Assembly: GCA_905182175.1 (NCBI GenBank)
Contig: CAJJAT010000029.1
Span: 1-64,000 of the forward strand
Reading direction: 5' to 3'
Source of the DNA: Flavobacteriales bacterium UBA1494
GTDB taxonomy: Bacteria > Bacteroidota > Bacteroidia > Flavobacteriales_E > Vicingaceae
Length of the DNA: 64,000 nt
The notes below the pieces were generated by a model, which saw nothing but the letters and a program-made list of their open reading frames with translations, ran no database searches and was not told where the DNA came from. The position numbers and the translations under genes are program-made. The stretch's first letter is position 1; each line of letters starts with the position of its first letter. Shown in pieces: positions 54,460 through 63,816 of this stretch.

Positions 54460-55140
54460 TTAGGCTTCTTCATGAAATTGAATTGAGCTTGAAAACTCTG
54501 CTGTTAAAAACTCTTCTCTTGAAATCCAATATTCTGAAGTAGTTACCTGATAATTGTGATCTCCTAAATCCTTCAATATCCAAATAATGTTTTCAGCTTC
54601 ATTAAATTCTGCTTCGCCTTTTAATTGCTTCTCAAACAAACGGTGTAATAGGTTGTGGTCATTCAAGCCTGCGGCTAAAGATTTTAAAACAATCTCTTTA
54701 GTTACTTTTACCTCGTGGTCTGCTTTTATAGACAGATTAATAGAAAACGTAACTGCCTCAGTATTTGGGAATTTTCCATTGTAAGCGCTGTAAAGCAATT
54801 GGTTAATGTTAAAAAGTATGTAATGGAAAGAAATGTCAGGATACTCTTCTGCTAACTTATCAGTCTGTAGTTCATTAGAAATATTCTCAATTTGTCCTCT
54901 ACTTAAATGGCTTCCTAATTTATAGTTAAGCAGAATTTCTGCTGATTCGTTAGGCTCGAAATCTGAAATCGCCATTTGTAACATTTCCCAGAGTTCCTCT
55001 GGTTTAGAATTTACAGCGTCCGGAAAGTCAAATTTTACCAATAATTTGATGTAATCATCATTGGTCCAGTAACCTTTAATTTTGTTAATCGTCTTAAGAT
55101 CAGATATAATTACAGTGCTTTTCATGGTGGAGTGGTTCAT
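54460..55140 (-). CDS. Hypothetical protein (226 aa)
   Basis: This intact, 226-residue, acidic, soluble protein has no signal peptide. Recognisable features are only general: DDYIKLLVKFDFPDAVNSKP, EELWEMLQMAISDFEPNESA, AEILLNYKLGSHLSRGQIEN, FHYILFNINQLLYSAYNGKF. I do not know the family. A second in-frame ATG at 55125 could be the start. It is flanked on both sides by decayed sequence. Confidence 0.72.
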   Translation of the reverse strand: MNHSTMKSTVIISDLKTINKIKGYWTNDDYIKLLVKFDFPDAVNSKPEELWEMLQMAISDFEPNESAEILLNYKLGSHLSRGQIENISNELQTDKLAEEYPDISFHYILFNINQLLYSAYNGKFPNTEAVTFSINLSIKADHEVKVTKEIVLKSLAAGLNDHNLLHRLFEKQLKGEAEFNEAENIIWILKDLGDHNYQVTTSEYWISREEFLTAEFSSSIQFHEEA

Positions 55141-55844
55141 TAATTGACTGTGAAGGTAAATGAAGTAAGCACTATATTGTCAAAACCTGAGGTTAAGATT
55201 TCATAAAGTTTATCCGTGTTTTTAATGGGCTTTATGTCGCGCTGGTTTAAAAAATTCTGTCGGGCAATTTAAAATACTCAGAACCGCATATGGAGTTAAA
55301 GCTAGCCTTCTCAATTTATTAATGGCAACAATGCGATAGCTTCCTACCTTGTTATCATTTTTTTGGTCACAGGTAAAAGCAAGCCGCTAGATCAGTTCCG
55401 ACCAATTCTAGCGCCGTTGTTTTACACTTTTATTCTGCATTATGAAGGTTGGTGTCTGTTAACAGAGCTTCATCTATAATTCTGGTGAAGTAATGTAAGG
55501 ATTGGCGCTAGGGAATACGGTTACGTTTTTAAAATATGTAACATGACTTCTTTCATGTTTGGGCATGTCTTCATCAAAAACCATAGTAAGCACCGAAAGC
55601 AATGTCATTATACCTCTGAAACTAGAAAGTCCTTGAGCGAGATGTCCATTCCTTCCGTAAATTGTACCACTACTCTAAAGAATATGAGCTCGGAAAATGC
55701 TATGACGGTTGGCTAGATTGAAATTTTTCGTTTGTCATCATTATTAAAATGTTAACTAGCTTTATTGTAAACAGGCACTAAGCCAATTGGGCTAGTGCCT
55801 GTAATTAAGAACAGGAAACCTTTGATGAGCGCCTAAATAATGCT
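55141..55844. other. Gene-free stretch with a coding remnant
   Basis: No intact gene is present. The minus-strand frame from about 55720 to 55474 reads NLANRHSIFRAHIL, a TAG, then SSGTIYGRNGHLAQGLSSFR and on to FPSANPYITSPEL before TAG. This looks like the tail of a lost gene of an unidentified family. The remainder, 55141-55470, is uninformative. Confidence 0.3.
55772..55801 (-). terminator. Likely terminator of the LRR protein gene
   Basis: A perfect 9-bp stem CAGGCACTA / TAGTGCCTG with an inner GCC / GGC stem lies 44 bases past the stop at 55845. The minus-strand T tract is weak (TTTA). Confidence 0.5.
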
Positions 55845-56477
55845 TTAAAACTTTATGGTGATATTACTATACAAGTTTTTACGATTCCAATTTTTGGGAT
55901 CAATTTCGTTCTCATGCATATCAATGAATTTTATATTCTGAATTTTCAATACCTGTTCTGGTACTTCTTTTAATTTATTGTTATTGATGTACAAAAATTC
56001 TAGATTAGCTAATTTTGAGATATCGGAAGGGATGGTTCTGATTTGATCATTTTCTAGGTGCAAAGATTTCAATTTCGGAAGTTTAACGAGAACTTGAATC
56101 GCAGATTCTAAGTTTAGGTTTTTTTCATCGTTCAAATACAACTCCTCCAAATTCAGCAGTTTAAAGAAGTCTACTGGTAACTGAGTGAAATTATTACTAC
56201 TTAAATCAAGTATTTTTAAATTTTGTAGATCGGTTAAGCCAAGTGGCAACTCCGTTAGGCCGTCGTTCACCAAGCTTAGGTATTCTAAGTTTATGAATTG
56301 TTTCCAAATGGCAGGGGCAATTTCTATTTTTTGGTTATTAAGGTTAAGATGAACTACTTTTTCTGGGTTTAATAATGCGCTGTCAATAGAGTTGTACTCC
56401 TTCGATGTATTTTCCTGACTAAAAAGAATGTTGGTAACAATAGTAAAGAGTATGCTAAGTGTAATTTTTTTCATCAT
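55845..56477 (-). CDS. Exported leucine-rich-repeat protein
   Basis: The 210 residues have a signal peptide (ITLSILFTIVTNILFSQ) and about six LRRs of 22-24 residues. Consensus units are LEYLSLVNDGLTELPLGLTD, LKILDLSSNNFTQLPVDFFK, LKSLHLENDQIRTIPSDISK and LEFLYINNNKLKEVPEQVLK. The form is close to bacterial Ran-GAP-like/SDS22-type repeats. LRR proteins bind other proteins; no enzyme domain is present. It follows the SPFH gene by 48 bases and may be cotranscribed with it. Confidence 0.87.
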   Translation of the reverse strand: MMKKITLSILFTIVTNILFSQENTSKEYNSIDSALLNPEKVVHLNLNNQKIEIAPAIWKQFINLEYLSLVNDGLTELPLGLTDLQNLKILDLSSNNFTQLPVDFFKLLNLEELYLNDEKNLNLESAIQVLVKLPKLKSLHLENDQIRTIPSDISKLANLEFLYINNNKLKEVPEQVLKIQNIKFIDMHENEIDPKNWNRKNLYSNITIKF

Positions 56478-56525
56478 TTAGTTTTTAGTGAGACGGATTA
56501 CAAGTAACATGCAGGCCGTCTGATT

Positions 56526-57302
56526 TTAAGGTTCCATTAGTATTGGTTGTTGGCCGCTTCCAATAATTAGCTTTGCATTTGGAGATTTTGATAACTCCCG
56601 ATAGGCTTCAATTGTTTTGTATTGAAGTATTTGGGGTGTTAGTCCTTCAGAAATGAGTTTGTTAGCATCTCTAATTCCTTCAGCTTCTATAGTCCTTCTG
56701 GAAGCTTCCTGGCGTTCCTTTTGAAGTATAAATTCCATTCTTTGGGCATCTTGTTCAGCCTGTAACTTTTCTTCTATCGCACGGTATAAACCATCAGGTA
56801 GAGAAATACTCTTCATAAGAACTGACTCAATTTCAAATCCTCTAGCGCCTATTATTTTCATCATTTGCTCTTTTATTGCAGATTCAATCTCAAATCTATT
56901 GCCGGTATGCATGTCTTTTGCCATATACCTTGCAGTTACGTCGGCCGCCGATGCTCTAAAAACCGGCATAATTACAGTAGATTCATAATCCATTCCTATT
57001 TCACCAATAATTGTCGTCGCTTTCGTTTTATCAACGTGATAAAGTATTGAAATGTCTGCTTTCACATTTAGGCCTTCCTTTGACGGCAATACCAAAGATA
57101 CTTCTATGTTCTCAGTTCTTATGGGTACAATAATTATTTTTGTGGCAAATGGATTGTATAAACGTGCACCTGGTTCGATTATTTTTGTATCAATTTTTCC
57201 AATAGTTCTCTTTACTCCAACATTTCCTTGTCGAATAGTTACGCAGCTTACCGTGGCCATTGCAAGTGCAAGAACACCTAGTTTTATCCCTAATTTTTTC
57301 AT
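56526..57302 (-). CDS. SPFH/Band 7 (prohibitin-like) family protein with lipoprotein-like signal
   Basis: The 258 residues begin MKKLGIKLGVLALAMATVSC, a hydrophobic segment ending in a lipobox-like TVSC. The SPFH domain then runs from QGNVGVKRTIGKIDTKIIEP through GLNVKADISILYHVDKTKAT and RASAADVTARYMAKDMHTGN. A C-terminal coiled coil rich in Glu/Gln/Arg (EEKLQAEQDAQRMEFILQKE) follows. Prohibitins form ring assemblies that organise membranes and regulate FtsH-type proteases. A Cys-anchored rather than transmembrane SPFH protein would face the periplasm. The -3 Thr makes the lipobox imperfect, so a simple membrane anchor is also possible. Confidence 0.87.
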   Translation of the reverse strand: MKKLGIKLGVLALAMATVSCVTIRQGNVGVKRTIGKIDTKIIEPGARLYNPFATKIIIVPIRTENIEVSLVLPSKEGLNVKADISILYHVDKTKATTIIGEIGMDYESTVIMPVFRASAADVTARYMAKDMHTGNRFEIESAIKEQMMKIIGARGFEIESVLMKSISLPDGLYRAIEEKLQAEQDAQRMEFILQKERQEASRRTIEAEGIRDANKLISEGLTPQILQYKTIEAYRELSKSPNAKLIIGSGQQPILMEP

Positions 57303-57496
57303 GGCTTTTTATTTAGTGAACCATAAAATTACTTAATGATATCTAGTTTGAGTATTATTTTTTTTTATGCTAATTATTAATCTATTTTACCTTGAAGAGT
57401 TGGTACTATAATGTATTGAAAAATAAACGTATAAAACACGTAGGTTGTTGTTATATAGAAAGTTGTTTATTATTTTTAATTAAAGTATTAAACAAA

Positions 57497-57530
57497 AAAG
57501 AGCCATTCACTTTACAGCGAATGGCTCTTT
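57497..57530 (-). terminator. Terminator of dnaK
   Basis: A perfect 12-bp stem AAAGAGCCATTC / GAATGGCTCTTT is followed on the minus strand by a T run. It lies 22 bases past the dnaK stop. Confidence 0.9.
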
Positions 57531-57552
57531 CTAAACTAATTTAAAAGGAGGC

Positions 57553-59478
57553 TTACTTTTTACCTTCTTCCACTTCTTCTTCCACTTCTTCGAAGTCAAC
57601 ATCTGTCACTTCATCATCACCAGTTTGGTCAGATCCTGAATCCCCTGCAGGCTGTCCTTGCGCAGCGCCGTCGGCACCGCCTTGGGCGTACATGTCTTGA
57701 GATGCAGCTTGGAATACTGTGTTTAACTTTTCCATTGCAGGGTCCATTGCATCAAAATCCTTTGCTTCGTGAGCTTTTTTCAATTCAGCTAAGGCACTTT
57801 CAATGGTTTCCTTTTTGTCAGCAGGAAGTTTATCTCCAAATTCACTCATTTGCTTTTCTGTTTGGAAAATCAAACTATCTGCGCCATTCAACTTATCAAC
57901 TTCTTCTTTTGCTTTGTTATCAGCATCAGCATTCTCTTCTGCTTCACGCTTCATTTTGGCAATTTCTTCTTCGCTTAAGCCAGAAGATGCTTCAATTCTA
58001 ATTGTTTGCTCTTTACCTGTCTTTTTGTCTTTTGCAGCAACATTCAAAATACCGTTAGAGTCAATGTCAAAGGTCACTTCAATTTGTGGATCGCCTCTTC
58101 TTGATGGAGGAATACCATCTAGGTGAAAACGACCAATTGTTTTGTTTCCATTTGCCATTGGGCGCTCTCCTTGTAAGATGTGAATCTCAACAGAGGGCTG
58201 GTTGTCAGCAGCCGTTGAGAACGTTTCAGATTTCTTAGTAGGTATCGTTGTATTTGCTTCGATTAACTTGGTCATTACACCACCCATCGTCTCAATACCT
58301 AAAGATAGAGGAGTGACGTCTAATAAAAGAACATCTTTTACTTCACCTGTCAATACACCACCTTGGATAGCTGCTCCAATTGCAACAACCTCGTCAGGGT
58401 TAACACCTTTTGAAGGCTCTTTTCCGAAAAATGCTTTTACAGCATCCTGAATTGCAGGGATTCTTGTAGAACCACCAACTAAAATTACTTCGTCAATCTC
58501 AGAAACTTTCATTCCTGCAGATTCTAATGCCTTTCTACATGGCTCAATAGTTCTTTTTATTAAGCTATCTGCCAGTTGCTCAAACTTTGCTCTGCTTAAA
58601 GAACGTACTAAGTGCTTTGGGCCTGAAGCAGTCGCGGTAACGTAAGGCAAGTTAATTTCTGACTGACTTGAACTAGAAAGTTCAATTTTGGCCTTTTCAG
58701 CAGCTTCTTTTAATCGTTGAAGTGCCATTGGATCTTTTCTCAAATCAATGCTCTCCTCGTTCTCAAATTCTTTTGCTAACCAATCGATAATTACATCATC
58801 AAAGTCATCTCCACCAAGGTGCGTATCACCATCTGTGGATTTTACTTCAAAAACGCCATCTCCTAACTCTAAGATAGAAACATCATGTGTACCACCACCA
58901 CAGTCAAAAACAGCGATGTTTACATCATTAGATTTCTTATCCATACCGTAAGCTAATGCAGCTGCAGTTGGTTCGTTAATTATTCTTTTTACTGTTAAAC
59001 CTGCAATTTCGCCAGCCTCTTTTGTTGCTTGTCTTTGTGCATCGTTGAAGTAAGCAGGAACGGTAATTACTGCGTCAGAAACAGAAGTTCCTAGGTAATC
59101 TTCAGCTGTCTTCTTCATTTTCTGGAGAACCATAGCTGAGATTTCTTGAGGAGTGTACATTCTGTCGTCAATCTTTACTCTTGGAGTATCGTTGTCGCCT
59201 TTTACAACCTTGTAAGGTACTCTCCCTAATTCTTTCTCAACTTCTGAAAATTTACTTCCCATAAATCTTTTTATGGAATAAATCGTTTTCTCTGGATTTG
59301 TAATAGCTTGTCTTTTTGCAGGGTCTCCTACTTTTCTTTCGCCACCTTCAATAAAAGCAACGATAGAAGGGGTAGTTCTTTTTCCTTCGCTGTTAGGAAT
59401 TACCACTGGTTCATTTCCTTCCATTACAGAAACACATGAATTGGTAGTTCCTAAATCGATTCCAATTATTTTACTCAT
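57553..59478 (-). CDS. dnaK: Molecular chaperone DnaK (Hsp70)
   Basis: This 641-residue chaperone has [20 protein letters not shown] at the start, [33 protein letters not shown] (phosphate loop 2), [17 protein letters not shown], the linker [19 protein letters not shown], a substrate-binding domain, and an acidic tail [12 protein letters not shown]. Its ATPase cycle needs DnaJ and GrpE, neither of which is in the window. The gene stands alone, with a terminator after it. Its upstream region has an inverted repeat discussed separately. Confidence 0.98.
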   Translation of the reverse strand: MSKIIGIDLGTTNSCVSVMEGNEPVVIPNSEGKRTTPSIVAFIEGGERKVGDPAKRQAITNPEKTIYSIKRFMGSKFSEVEKELGRVPYKVVKGDNDTPRVKIDDRMYTPQEISAMVLQKMKKTAEDYLGTSVSDAVITVPAYFNDAQRQATKEAGEIAGLTVKRIINEPTAAALAYGMDKKSNDVNIAVFDCGGGTHDVSILELGDGVFEVKSTDGDTHLGGDDFDDVIIDWLAKEFENEESIDLRKDPMALQRLKEAAEKAKIELSSSSQSEINLPYVTATASGPKHLVRSLSRAKFEQLADSLIKRTIEPCRKALESAGMKVSEIDEVILVGGSTRIPAIQDAVKAFFGKEPSKGVNPDEVVAIGAAIQGGVLTGEVKDVLLLDVTPLSLGIETMGGVMTKLIEANTTIPTKKSETFSTAADNQPSVEIHILQGERPMANGNKTIGRFHLDGIPPSRRGDPQIEVTFDIDSNGILNVAAKDKKTGKEQTIRIEASSGLSEEEIAKMKREAEENADADNKAKEEVDKLNGADSLIFQTEKQMSEFGDKLPADKKETIESALAELKKAHEAKDFDAMDPAMEKLNTVFQAASQDMYAQGGADGAAQGQPAGDSGSDQTGDDEVTDVDFEEVEEEVEEGKK

Positions 59479-59541
59479 ATCTATTGTTATTTAATTTCAA
59501 TTTATTTTTAACCTTAAACACTGTAGTCAATGAATATGCCA

Positions 59542-59580
59542 ATCAAAAAAAAATGACAAATTGTGAAAATTTGTCATTTT
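59542..59580 (-). terminator. Terminator of the DUF4249 gene
   Basis: A 13-bp stem AAAATGACAAATT / AATTTGTCATTTT with a 5-base loop is followed on the minus strand by a long T run. It lies 53 bases after the stop at 59633 and 72 bases before the dnaK start. Confidence 0.75.
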
Positions 59581-59601
59581 AAACGTCTTTCGGAAAGTAA
59601 G

Positions 59602-59620
59602 CTGTCAAGTATTATGACAG
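59602..59620. promoter_or_regulatory. CTGTCA-N7-TGACAG inverted repeat upstream of dnaK
   Basis: CTGTCA (59602-59607) and TGACAG (59615-59620) form a dyad 124 bases upstream of the dnaK ATG. A TGACA/TGTCA pair lies in the nearby terminator stem. A chaperone regulator site is possible; a CIRCE element is absent. Confidence 0.3.
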
Positions 59621-59632
59621 AATGGCAAGTTG

Positions 59633-60652
59633 TTATTCTGATTCGAAACCTCTGTACTTAGAAAGGTTGTCTGAATCTCCGAATAATGCGACAATAAGGT
59701 TTTTAGTATCTCCACTCAAACTTACCTTATTTACTATTGTACTTCGTGAAGCGAAAAGGCCAATGCCGTTTGTGATGTTGGTGTACTCAGGTCTTGTTTG
59801 TGCTAAACCGTCAATAGGACCATTTATATCTCTGAATAAGGTGTAGTCTGCGTCTGCAGCTTCTATAATTATATCAATACCATCAGTAAGAAATAAACGT
59901 CTTGGAGGGTTGATTTCTGCTGGTATACTGTCTGTAATTGCAGTAAAGAATCGTTGTCCTTCGAAGTTGAATACGTGGTCTATTGAGCTTAATGTTGGGT
60001 TTAAAATTGAAGTAATTGGGATCTCTATAGATTGTGGAGTACTATCAATGTTAACAATTTCTAAGTAGTTAAAAACCATTCTGACTGAGAACTCCCCGGC
60101 TGGATCTATTTTTGGTGTCTCAAATTCAAATCTGTAGCTCAATATAGTCTCTCTATCGTCAGCTAAATTTAATTTGCCATTAACTCTAGGCTTAATTAAC
60201 CTAACCCCCTTGGAGGTTTTTGCTGCACCGCTTGTTACATTGGATCCATCAAATTTGGTAACATTCAGCCGGTAATTTATATTTTCCTTTAGTTGCTCAC
60301 CTAAAGCGTAAGCTTCGTTTCTCTCTGTGGTAAAAAGACCATTATTTTTAGCCCGTATTATTTTGTTTAATTGAAGTGTATTAACTTTGTTGTTATTATT
60401 GTCAAGTTCGTTGAGAGTAACATTTAAACTATCGTAGTAGAGGTTATTTGGGTCTTGTGCCAATTGTACTGCACCTGTCTTGTTGTCAAGAAAAGTTCGA
60501 GTTATTTTTACAAATTGAGAATCTGCACCTGCATCGATTAAACCTAGAACATATGTTTTTTCTTCAAAGTCAGCATTAATTTCAACTTCATTTTCGCAAG
60601 AAAACAAACTTGAGATTAGTCCAATACCTAAAATTGCTTTTATTATTTTCAT
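59633..60652 (-). CDS. DUF4249 family lipoprotein
   Basis: The 339 residues have a lipoprotein signal with the lipobox LFSC at Cys19, followed by ENEVEINADFEEKTYVLGLI, the usual DUF4249 beginning. The family is restricted to Bacteroidota and usually lies beside a TonB-dependent receptor, suggesting a role in outer-membrane uptake. No receptor is adjacent here. Strand-rich sequence with RVNGKLNLADDRETILSYRF and DIIIEAADADYTLFRDINGP fits the family. It ends at its own terminator ahead of dnaK. Confidence 0.85.
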   Translation of the reverse strand: MKIIKAILGIGLISSLFSCENEVEINADFEEKTYVLGLIDAGADSQFVKITRTFLDNKTGAVQLAQDPNNLYYDSLNVTLNELDNNNNKVNTLQLNKIIRAKNNGLFTTERNEAYALGEQLKENINYRLNVTKFDGSNVTSGAAKTSKGVRLIKPRVNGKLNLADDRETILSYRFEFETPKIDPAGEFSVRMVFNYLEIVNIDSTPQSIEIPITSILNPTLSSIDHVFNFEGQRFFTAITDSIPAEINPPRRLFLTDGIDIIIEAADADYTLFRDINGPIDGLAQTRPEYTNITNGIGLFASRSTIVNKVSLSGDTKNLIVALFGDSDNLSKYRGFESE

Positions 60653-60693
60653 GTTTGTAAAATTACCAATTATTCATTATCACTTTCTATTTG

Positions 60694-60701
60694 TAGTTTT
60701 G
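60694..60701 (+). promoter_or_regulatory. Putative -7 box of the panB operon
   Basis: TAGTTTTG matches TAnnTTTG, 23 bases upstream of the panB ATG. The -33 element is unclear. Confidence 0.4.
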
Positions 60702-60724
60702 TATAGACAACATACATTGTAATT

Positions 60725-61546
60725 ATGTCTACCGCAAAAAGCTTAAAAGAAAAAAAAGTTACTACTCATGTTCTTCAGGAAATGAAGAGTAGGGGTGAAA
60801 AAATCTCAATGTTAACGTCTTACGATTTTTCTATGGCACGCATTGTAGATGCTGCCGGTATTGATGTAATTCTCGTAGGTGACTCTGCATCAAATGTAAT
60901 GGCGGGTCACGAAACAACTTTGCCGATTACACTAGATCAAATGATTTACCATGCTTCATCTGTTGTTAGAGCAGTAAGCCGTTGTTTGGTTGTAGTTGAT
61001 TTGCCTTTTGGTGCGTACCAAGGTAATTCAAAGGAGGCACTAACCTCTTCTATTCGAATTATGAAAGAGTCTGGAGGACATGCAGTTAAAATGGAAGGTG
61101 GCGAGGAAATTATTGAATCTGTGGAGAGAATATTATCTGCAGGCATTCCGGTTATGGGCCACTTGGGGTTAACACCACAATCTATTTATAAATTCGGAAC
61201 ATACGCAGTTAGAGCCAAAGTAGAAGCTGAGGCGGAAAAGTTAATGGAAGATGCTATTGCATTAGAGGAAGCGGGGTGTTTTGCAATTGTTTTGGAAAAG
61301 ATACCTTTTGAGTTGGCTAAAAAAGTAGCAGAAAGAGTTCATATTCCAGTTATTGGTATTGGAGCTGGTAATGGAGTGGATGGACAAGTTCTCGTAATTC
61401 ACGATATGTTAGGGATAAATAATGAGTTTAGCCCTCGGTTTTTGCGACGCTACAATGATTTGTATTCGGGAATTAAACATTCGGTTGAACAGTATATAAC
61501 GGATGTTAAGTCGACAGACTTTCCAAATGAGAAGGAACAATATTAA
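60725..61546 (+). CDS. panB: 3-methyl-2-oxobutanoate hydroxymethyltransferase
   Basis: This 273-residue enzyme makes ketopantoate for pantothenate and CoA synthesis, transferring a hydroxymethyl group from methylene-tetrahydrofolate. Signatures are [80 protein letters not shown] and [20 protein letters not shown]. It is the first of three close genes (5 and 6 base gaps) with a PD40 protein and an RNA pseudouridine synthase. Confidence 0.97.
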   Translation: MSTAKSLKEKKVTTHVLQEMKSRGEKISMLTSYDFSMARIVDAAGIDVILVGDSASNVMAGHETTLPITLDQMIYHASSVVRAVSRCLVVVDLPFGAYQGNSKEALTSSIRIMKESGGHAVKMEGGEEIIESVERILSAGIPVMGHLGLTPQSIYKFGTYAVRAKVEAEAEKLMEDAIALEEAGCFAIVLEKIPFELAKKVAERVHIPVIGIGAGNGVDGQVLVIHDMLGINNEFSPRFLRRYNDLYSGIKHSVEQYITDVKSTDFPNEKEQY

Positions 61547-61551
61547 CAGGT

Positions 61552-63111
61552 ATGAGAGAGTTGTTATTCGTTTTATTGTGCTGCATTTCAGTTTCAGTAA
61601 GGGCACAATATCTTGAACAGTATCCAATAAGTAGAGGCAATGGCGATCAAATGATGGATTTTAAGAATTGGCCTGAGGCAGTTCGCCAATTCTCTGCATT
61701 GTTAGAGGAAAATCCAGATGATTTAGAGCTTAGGTATAAGCTTGGTAAAAGTTACATTTATGCAGACATAAATAAAAAGAAAGCAGTGGCTTATCTAATG
61801 GACTTGGGGCACTATGAAGATAACGAAAATGACTTTTACGAAACATTAGCAAAGGCTTACTTTGTAAATTACGAATTTGATAAAGCGAAGGTTCTTTATA
61901 AAACTATGGGGGATTCTGCTTTGACAGAAACAAAACAAAATGAGTATAATAAATTTATTGCTCAGTGCGATATTTCCAAAAAAATGATGGGCAGCCCAGT
62001 GAAGGTGTCTTTTGAAAACTTGGGAAAAAATGTAAATTCAAAAGCACCGGACTTTTTTCCAATCGTTACCCTCGATGAATCCTCTGTGGTGTTTAGTACA
62101 AAGAGAGATGGAGTGGTTGGTAACTTATATTCTTACGATGGATATAAGACTTCTGATATTTATGTAACAAAGCATAAACGCAATAAATACAGCAAAGCCC
62201 GATCAGTTGGAAATCCAAATACTTATGGTGACGAATATAGTGCAGGTCGTTCAAGTTTAGGTAGTTTTATTACCTACACCGTAAATAGCGAAGATCAATT
62301 TAATGATATTTTTGTCAGTGAAAAAGGAAGAAGATCTTACATGCCCCCAAAAGAGTTTGATAGTGAGGATGTAAACGGTAAAAAAGATGAATTAGGCTCT
62401 ACCCTTTCTGATGACGGAAGAGTAATGTATTTTGCGAGTAACCGAGAAGGTGGGGAGGGTGGTTTTGATATTTATTATTTGCAACGTTTACCAAACGATA
62501 GTTGGAGTGCAATTAAAAATATTGGAGCACCGATAAATACCTCTGGTGACGAAATGTATCCTTGTTTTGGTAAAGGAGAGAATGTGCTGTACTTCGCATC
62601 AAATGGACATGAAGGAATGGGAGGCTTAGATTTGTTTAAATCCAATGCAGGGAATAGACCAAACACTTGGGAAATTCCAACAAATTTAGGCTATCCAATT
62701 AATACCCCAAATGATGACAAAAATATTTCTTTTGCTGAAAACGAACGTTATGCATATATGTCGAAACGTTTCGATGATTCCTTTGGTGATTTGGATATTT
62801 ATCGGTTAACTTTTTTAGATAAAAAAGATGCCTATACCTTAGTGTCAGGTAGAGTTTTAAACCAAGATTCAGTAGCATTAAACTCGGAAGTTCAAATTGA
62901 AGTGTTTTACGAAGAAACAGGGCACTTTGCAGGGAGATACATTATGAACAAAACGAACGGGAAGTACTCCGCAATTTTAGCTCCTGGCAGGTATTCGATA
63001 CAAATAAGTAATGTTGGAGGATACAAGGATTACAGCGAGCTTTTAATTGTTCGAGGGAAAAATGATCAAGCAAGGAAAACATTAATGGACATTGTATTAG
63101 AACCCCAATAG
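61552..63111 (+). CDS. Exported TPR and PD40 (WD40-like) repeat protein (519 aa)
   Basis: The signal peptide (MRELLFVLLCCISVSVRAQ) is followed by TPR-like helices (about 30-145: FKNWPEAVRQFSALLEENPD, AKAYFVNYEFDKAKVLYKTM). PD40 beta-propeller units come next (about 165-400: FFPIVTLDESSVVFSTKRDG, ELGSTLSDDGRVMYFASNRE, MYPCFGKGENVLYFASNGHE). A carboxypeptidase-regulatory-like domain ends it (SGRVLNQDSVALNSEVQIEV). The order resembles the PorE type that also carries an OmpA domain, but none is present. It may be an envelope scaffold or T9SS-related. It is cotranscribed with panB. Confidence 0.82.
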   Translation: MRELLFVLLCCISVSVRAQYLEQYPISRGNGDQMMDFKNWPEAVRQFSALLEENPDDLELRYKLGKSYIYADINKKKAVAYLMDLGHYEDNENDFYETLAKAYFVNYEFDKAKVLYKTMGDSALTETKQNEYNKFIAQCDISKKMMGSPVKVSFENLGKNVNSKAPDFFPIVTLDESSVVFSTKRDGVVGNLYSYDGYKTSDIYVTKHKRNKYSKARSVGNPNTYGDEYSAGRSSLGSFITYTVNSEDQFNDIFVSEKGRRSYMPPKEFDSEDVNGKKDELGSTLSDDGRVMYFASNREGGEGGFDIYYLQRLPNDSWSAIKNIGAPINTSGDEMYPCFGKGENVLYFASNGHEGMGGLDLFKSNAGNRPNTWEIPTNLGYPINTPNDDKNISFAENERYAYMSKRFDDSFGDLDIYRLTFLDKKDAYTLVSGRVLNQDSVALNSEVQIEVFYEETGHFAGRYIMNKTNGKYSAILAPGRYSIQISNVGGYKDYSELLIVRGKNDQARKTLMDIVLEPQ

Positions 63112-63117
63112 CTGACT

Positions 63118-63816
63118 ATGATAAAAAATCAATTTCAAGTTATATTTGAAGACAATCATTTATTAGCAGTTAATAAACCTTCAGGTATGCTATCGCAAGG
63201 TGATCGCACGAAAGATGCGCCTATAAGCGAACTAGCGAAGCAGTACATAAAGGAGAAGTATAAAAAGCCTGGTGAGGTTTACCTCGGGTTACCTCACAGA
63301 ATAGATAGGCCTACAAGTGGTCTGTTACTTTTGGCGAAGACCTCAAAAGCATTGGTTCGGTTGAACAAGATGTTTCAAGACAAAGAAATTCAAAAAACAT
63401 ATTGGGCAGTAGTAAAGAATAGACCTGAAAAGGATGAAGACACTTTAGTTCACTTTTTAGTTAGAAACTCTGAACGAAATAAGAGCACTGCGCATAATAA
63501 AGAAATAGAGGGCTCTAAAAGGGCCGAACTCAGCTACAAAGTTAAGTTGAGTTTAGACAACTATCATTTACTCGAAATTTACCCAAAAACCGGACGTCAT
63601 CACCAAATTCGGAGTCAATTGGCTGCTATAGGTAGTCCAATAAAAGGAGATATAAAATATGGTTTTGACAGAACGAATAGCGATGCTTCCATTCATTTGC
63701 ATGCGCGATCTATAGAGTTTATTCACCCAGTTTCAAAAGAGAAGCAAAAAATTTCAGCCCCGGCTCCAAAGTCTGATGCGGTATGGAAAGCTTGTTCTAA
63801 ATTGTTAAAAGGCTAA
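63118..63816 (+). CDS. RluA-family RNA pseudouridine synthase
   Basis: The 232 residues have the RluA core: VIFEDNHLLAVNKPSGMLSQ, then GLPHRIDRPTSGLLLLAKTS, in which the Asp of HRID is the catalytic residue, then KTYWAVVKNRPEKDED and the C-terminal LLEIYPKTGRHHQIRSQLAA. The short length without an S4 domain fits RluA/TruC-like single-domain members. The target site on rRNA or tRNA cannot be given. It starts 6 bases after the PD40 gene. Its stop overlaps that of arfB. Confidence 0.93.
   Translation: MIKNQFQVIFEDNHLLAVNKPSGMLSQGDRTKDAPISELAKQYIKEKYKKPGEVYLGLPHRIDRPTSGLLLLAKTSKALVRLNKMFQDKEIQKTYWAVVKNRPEKDEDTLVHFLVRNSERNKSTAHNKEIEGSKRAELSYKVKLSLDNYHLLEIYPKTGRHHQIRSQLAAIGSPIKGDIKYGFDRTNSDASIHLHARSIEFIHPVSKEKQKISAPAPKSDAVWKACSKLLKG

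Noticed and set aside
59479-59632. CIRCE element for HrcA at dnaK
   Set aside because: No TTAGCACTC-N9-GAGTGCTAA or near match is present in the upstream region.
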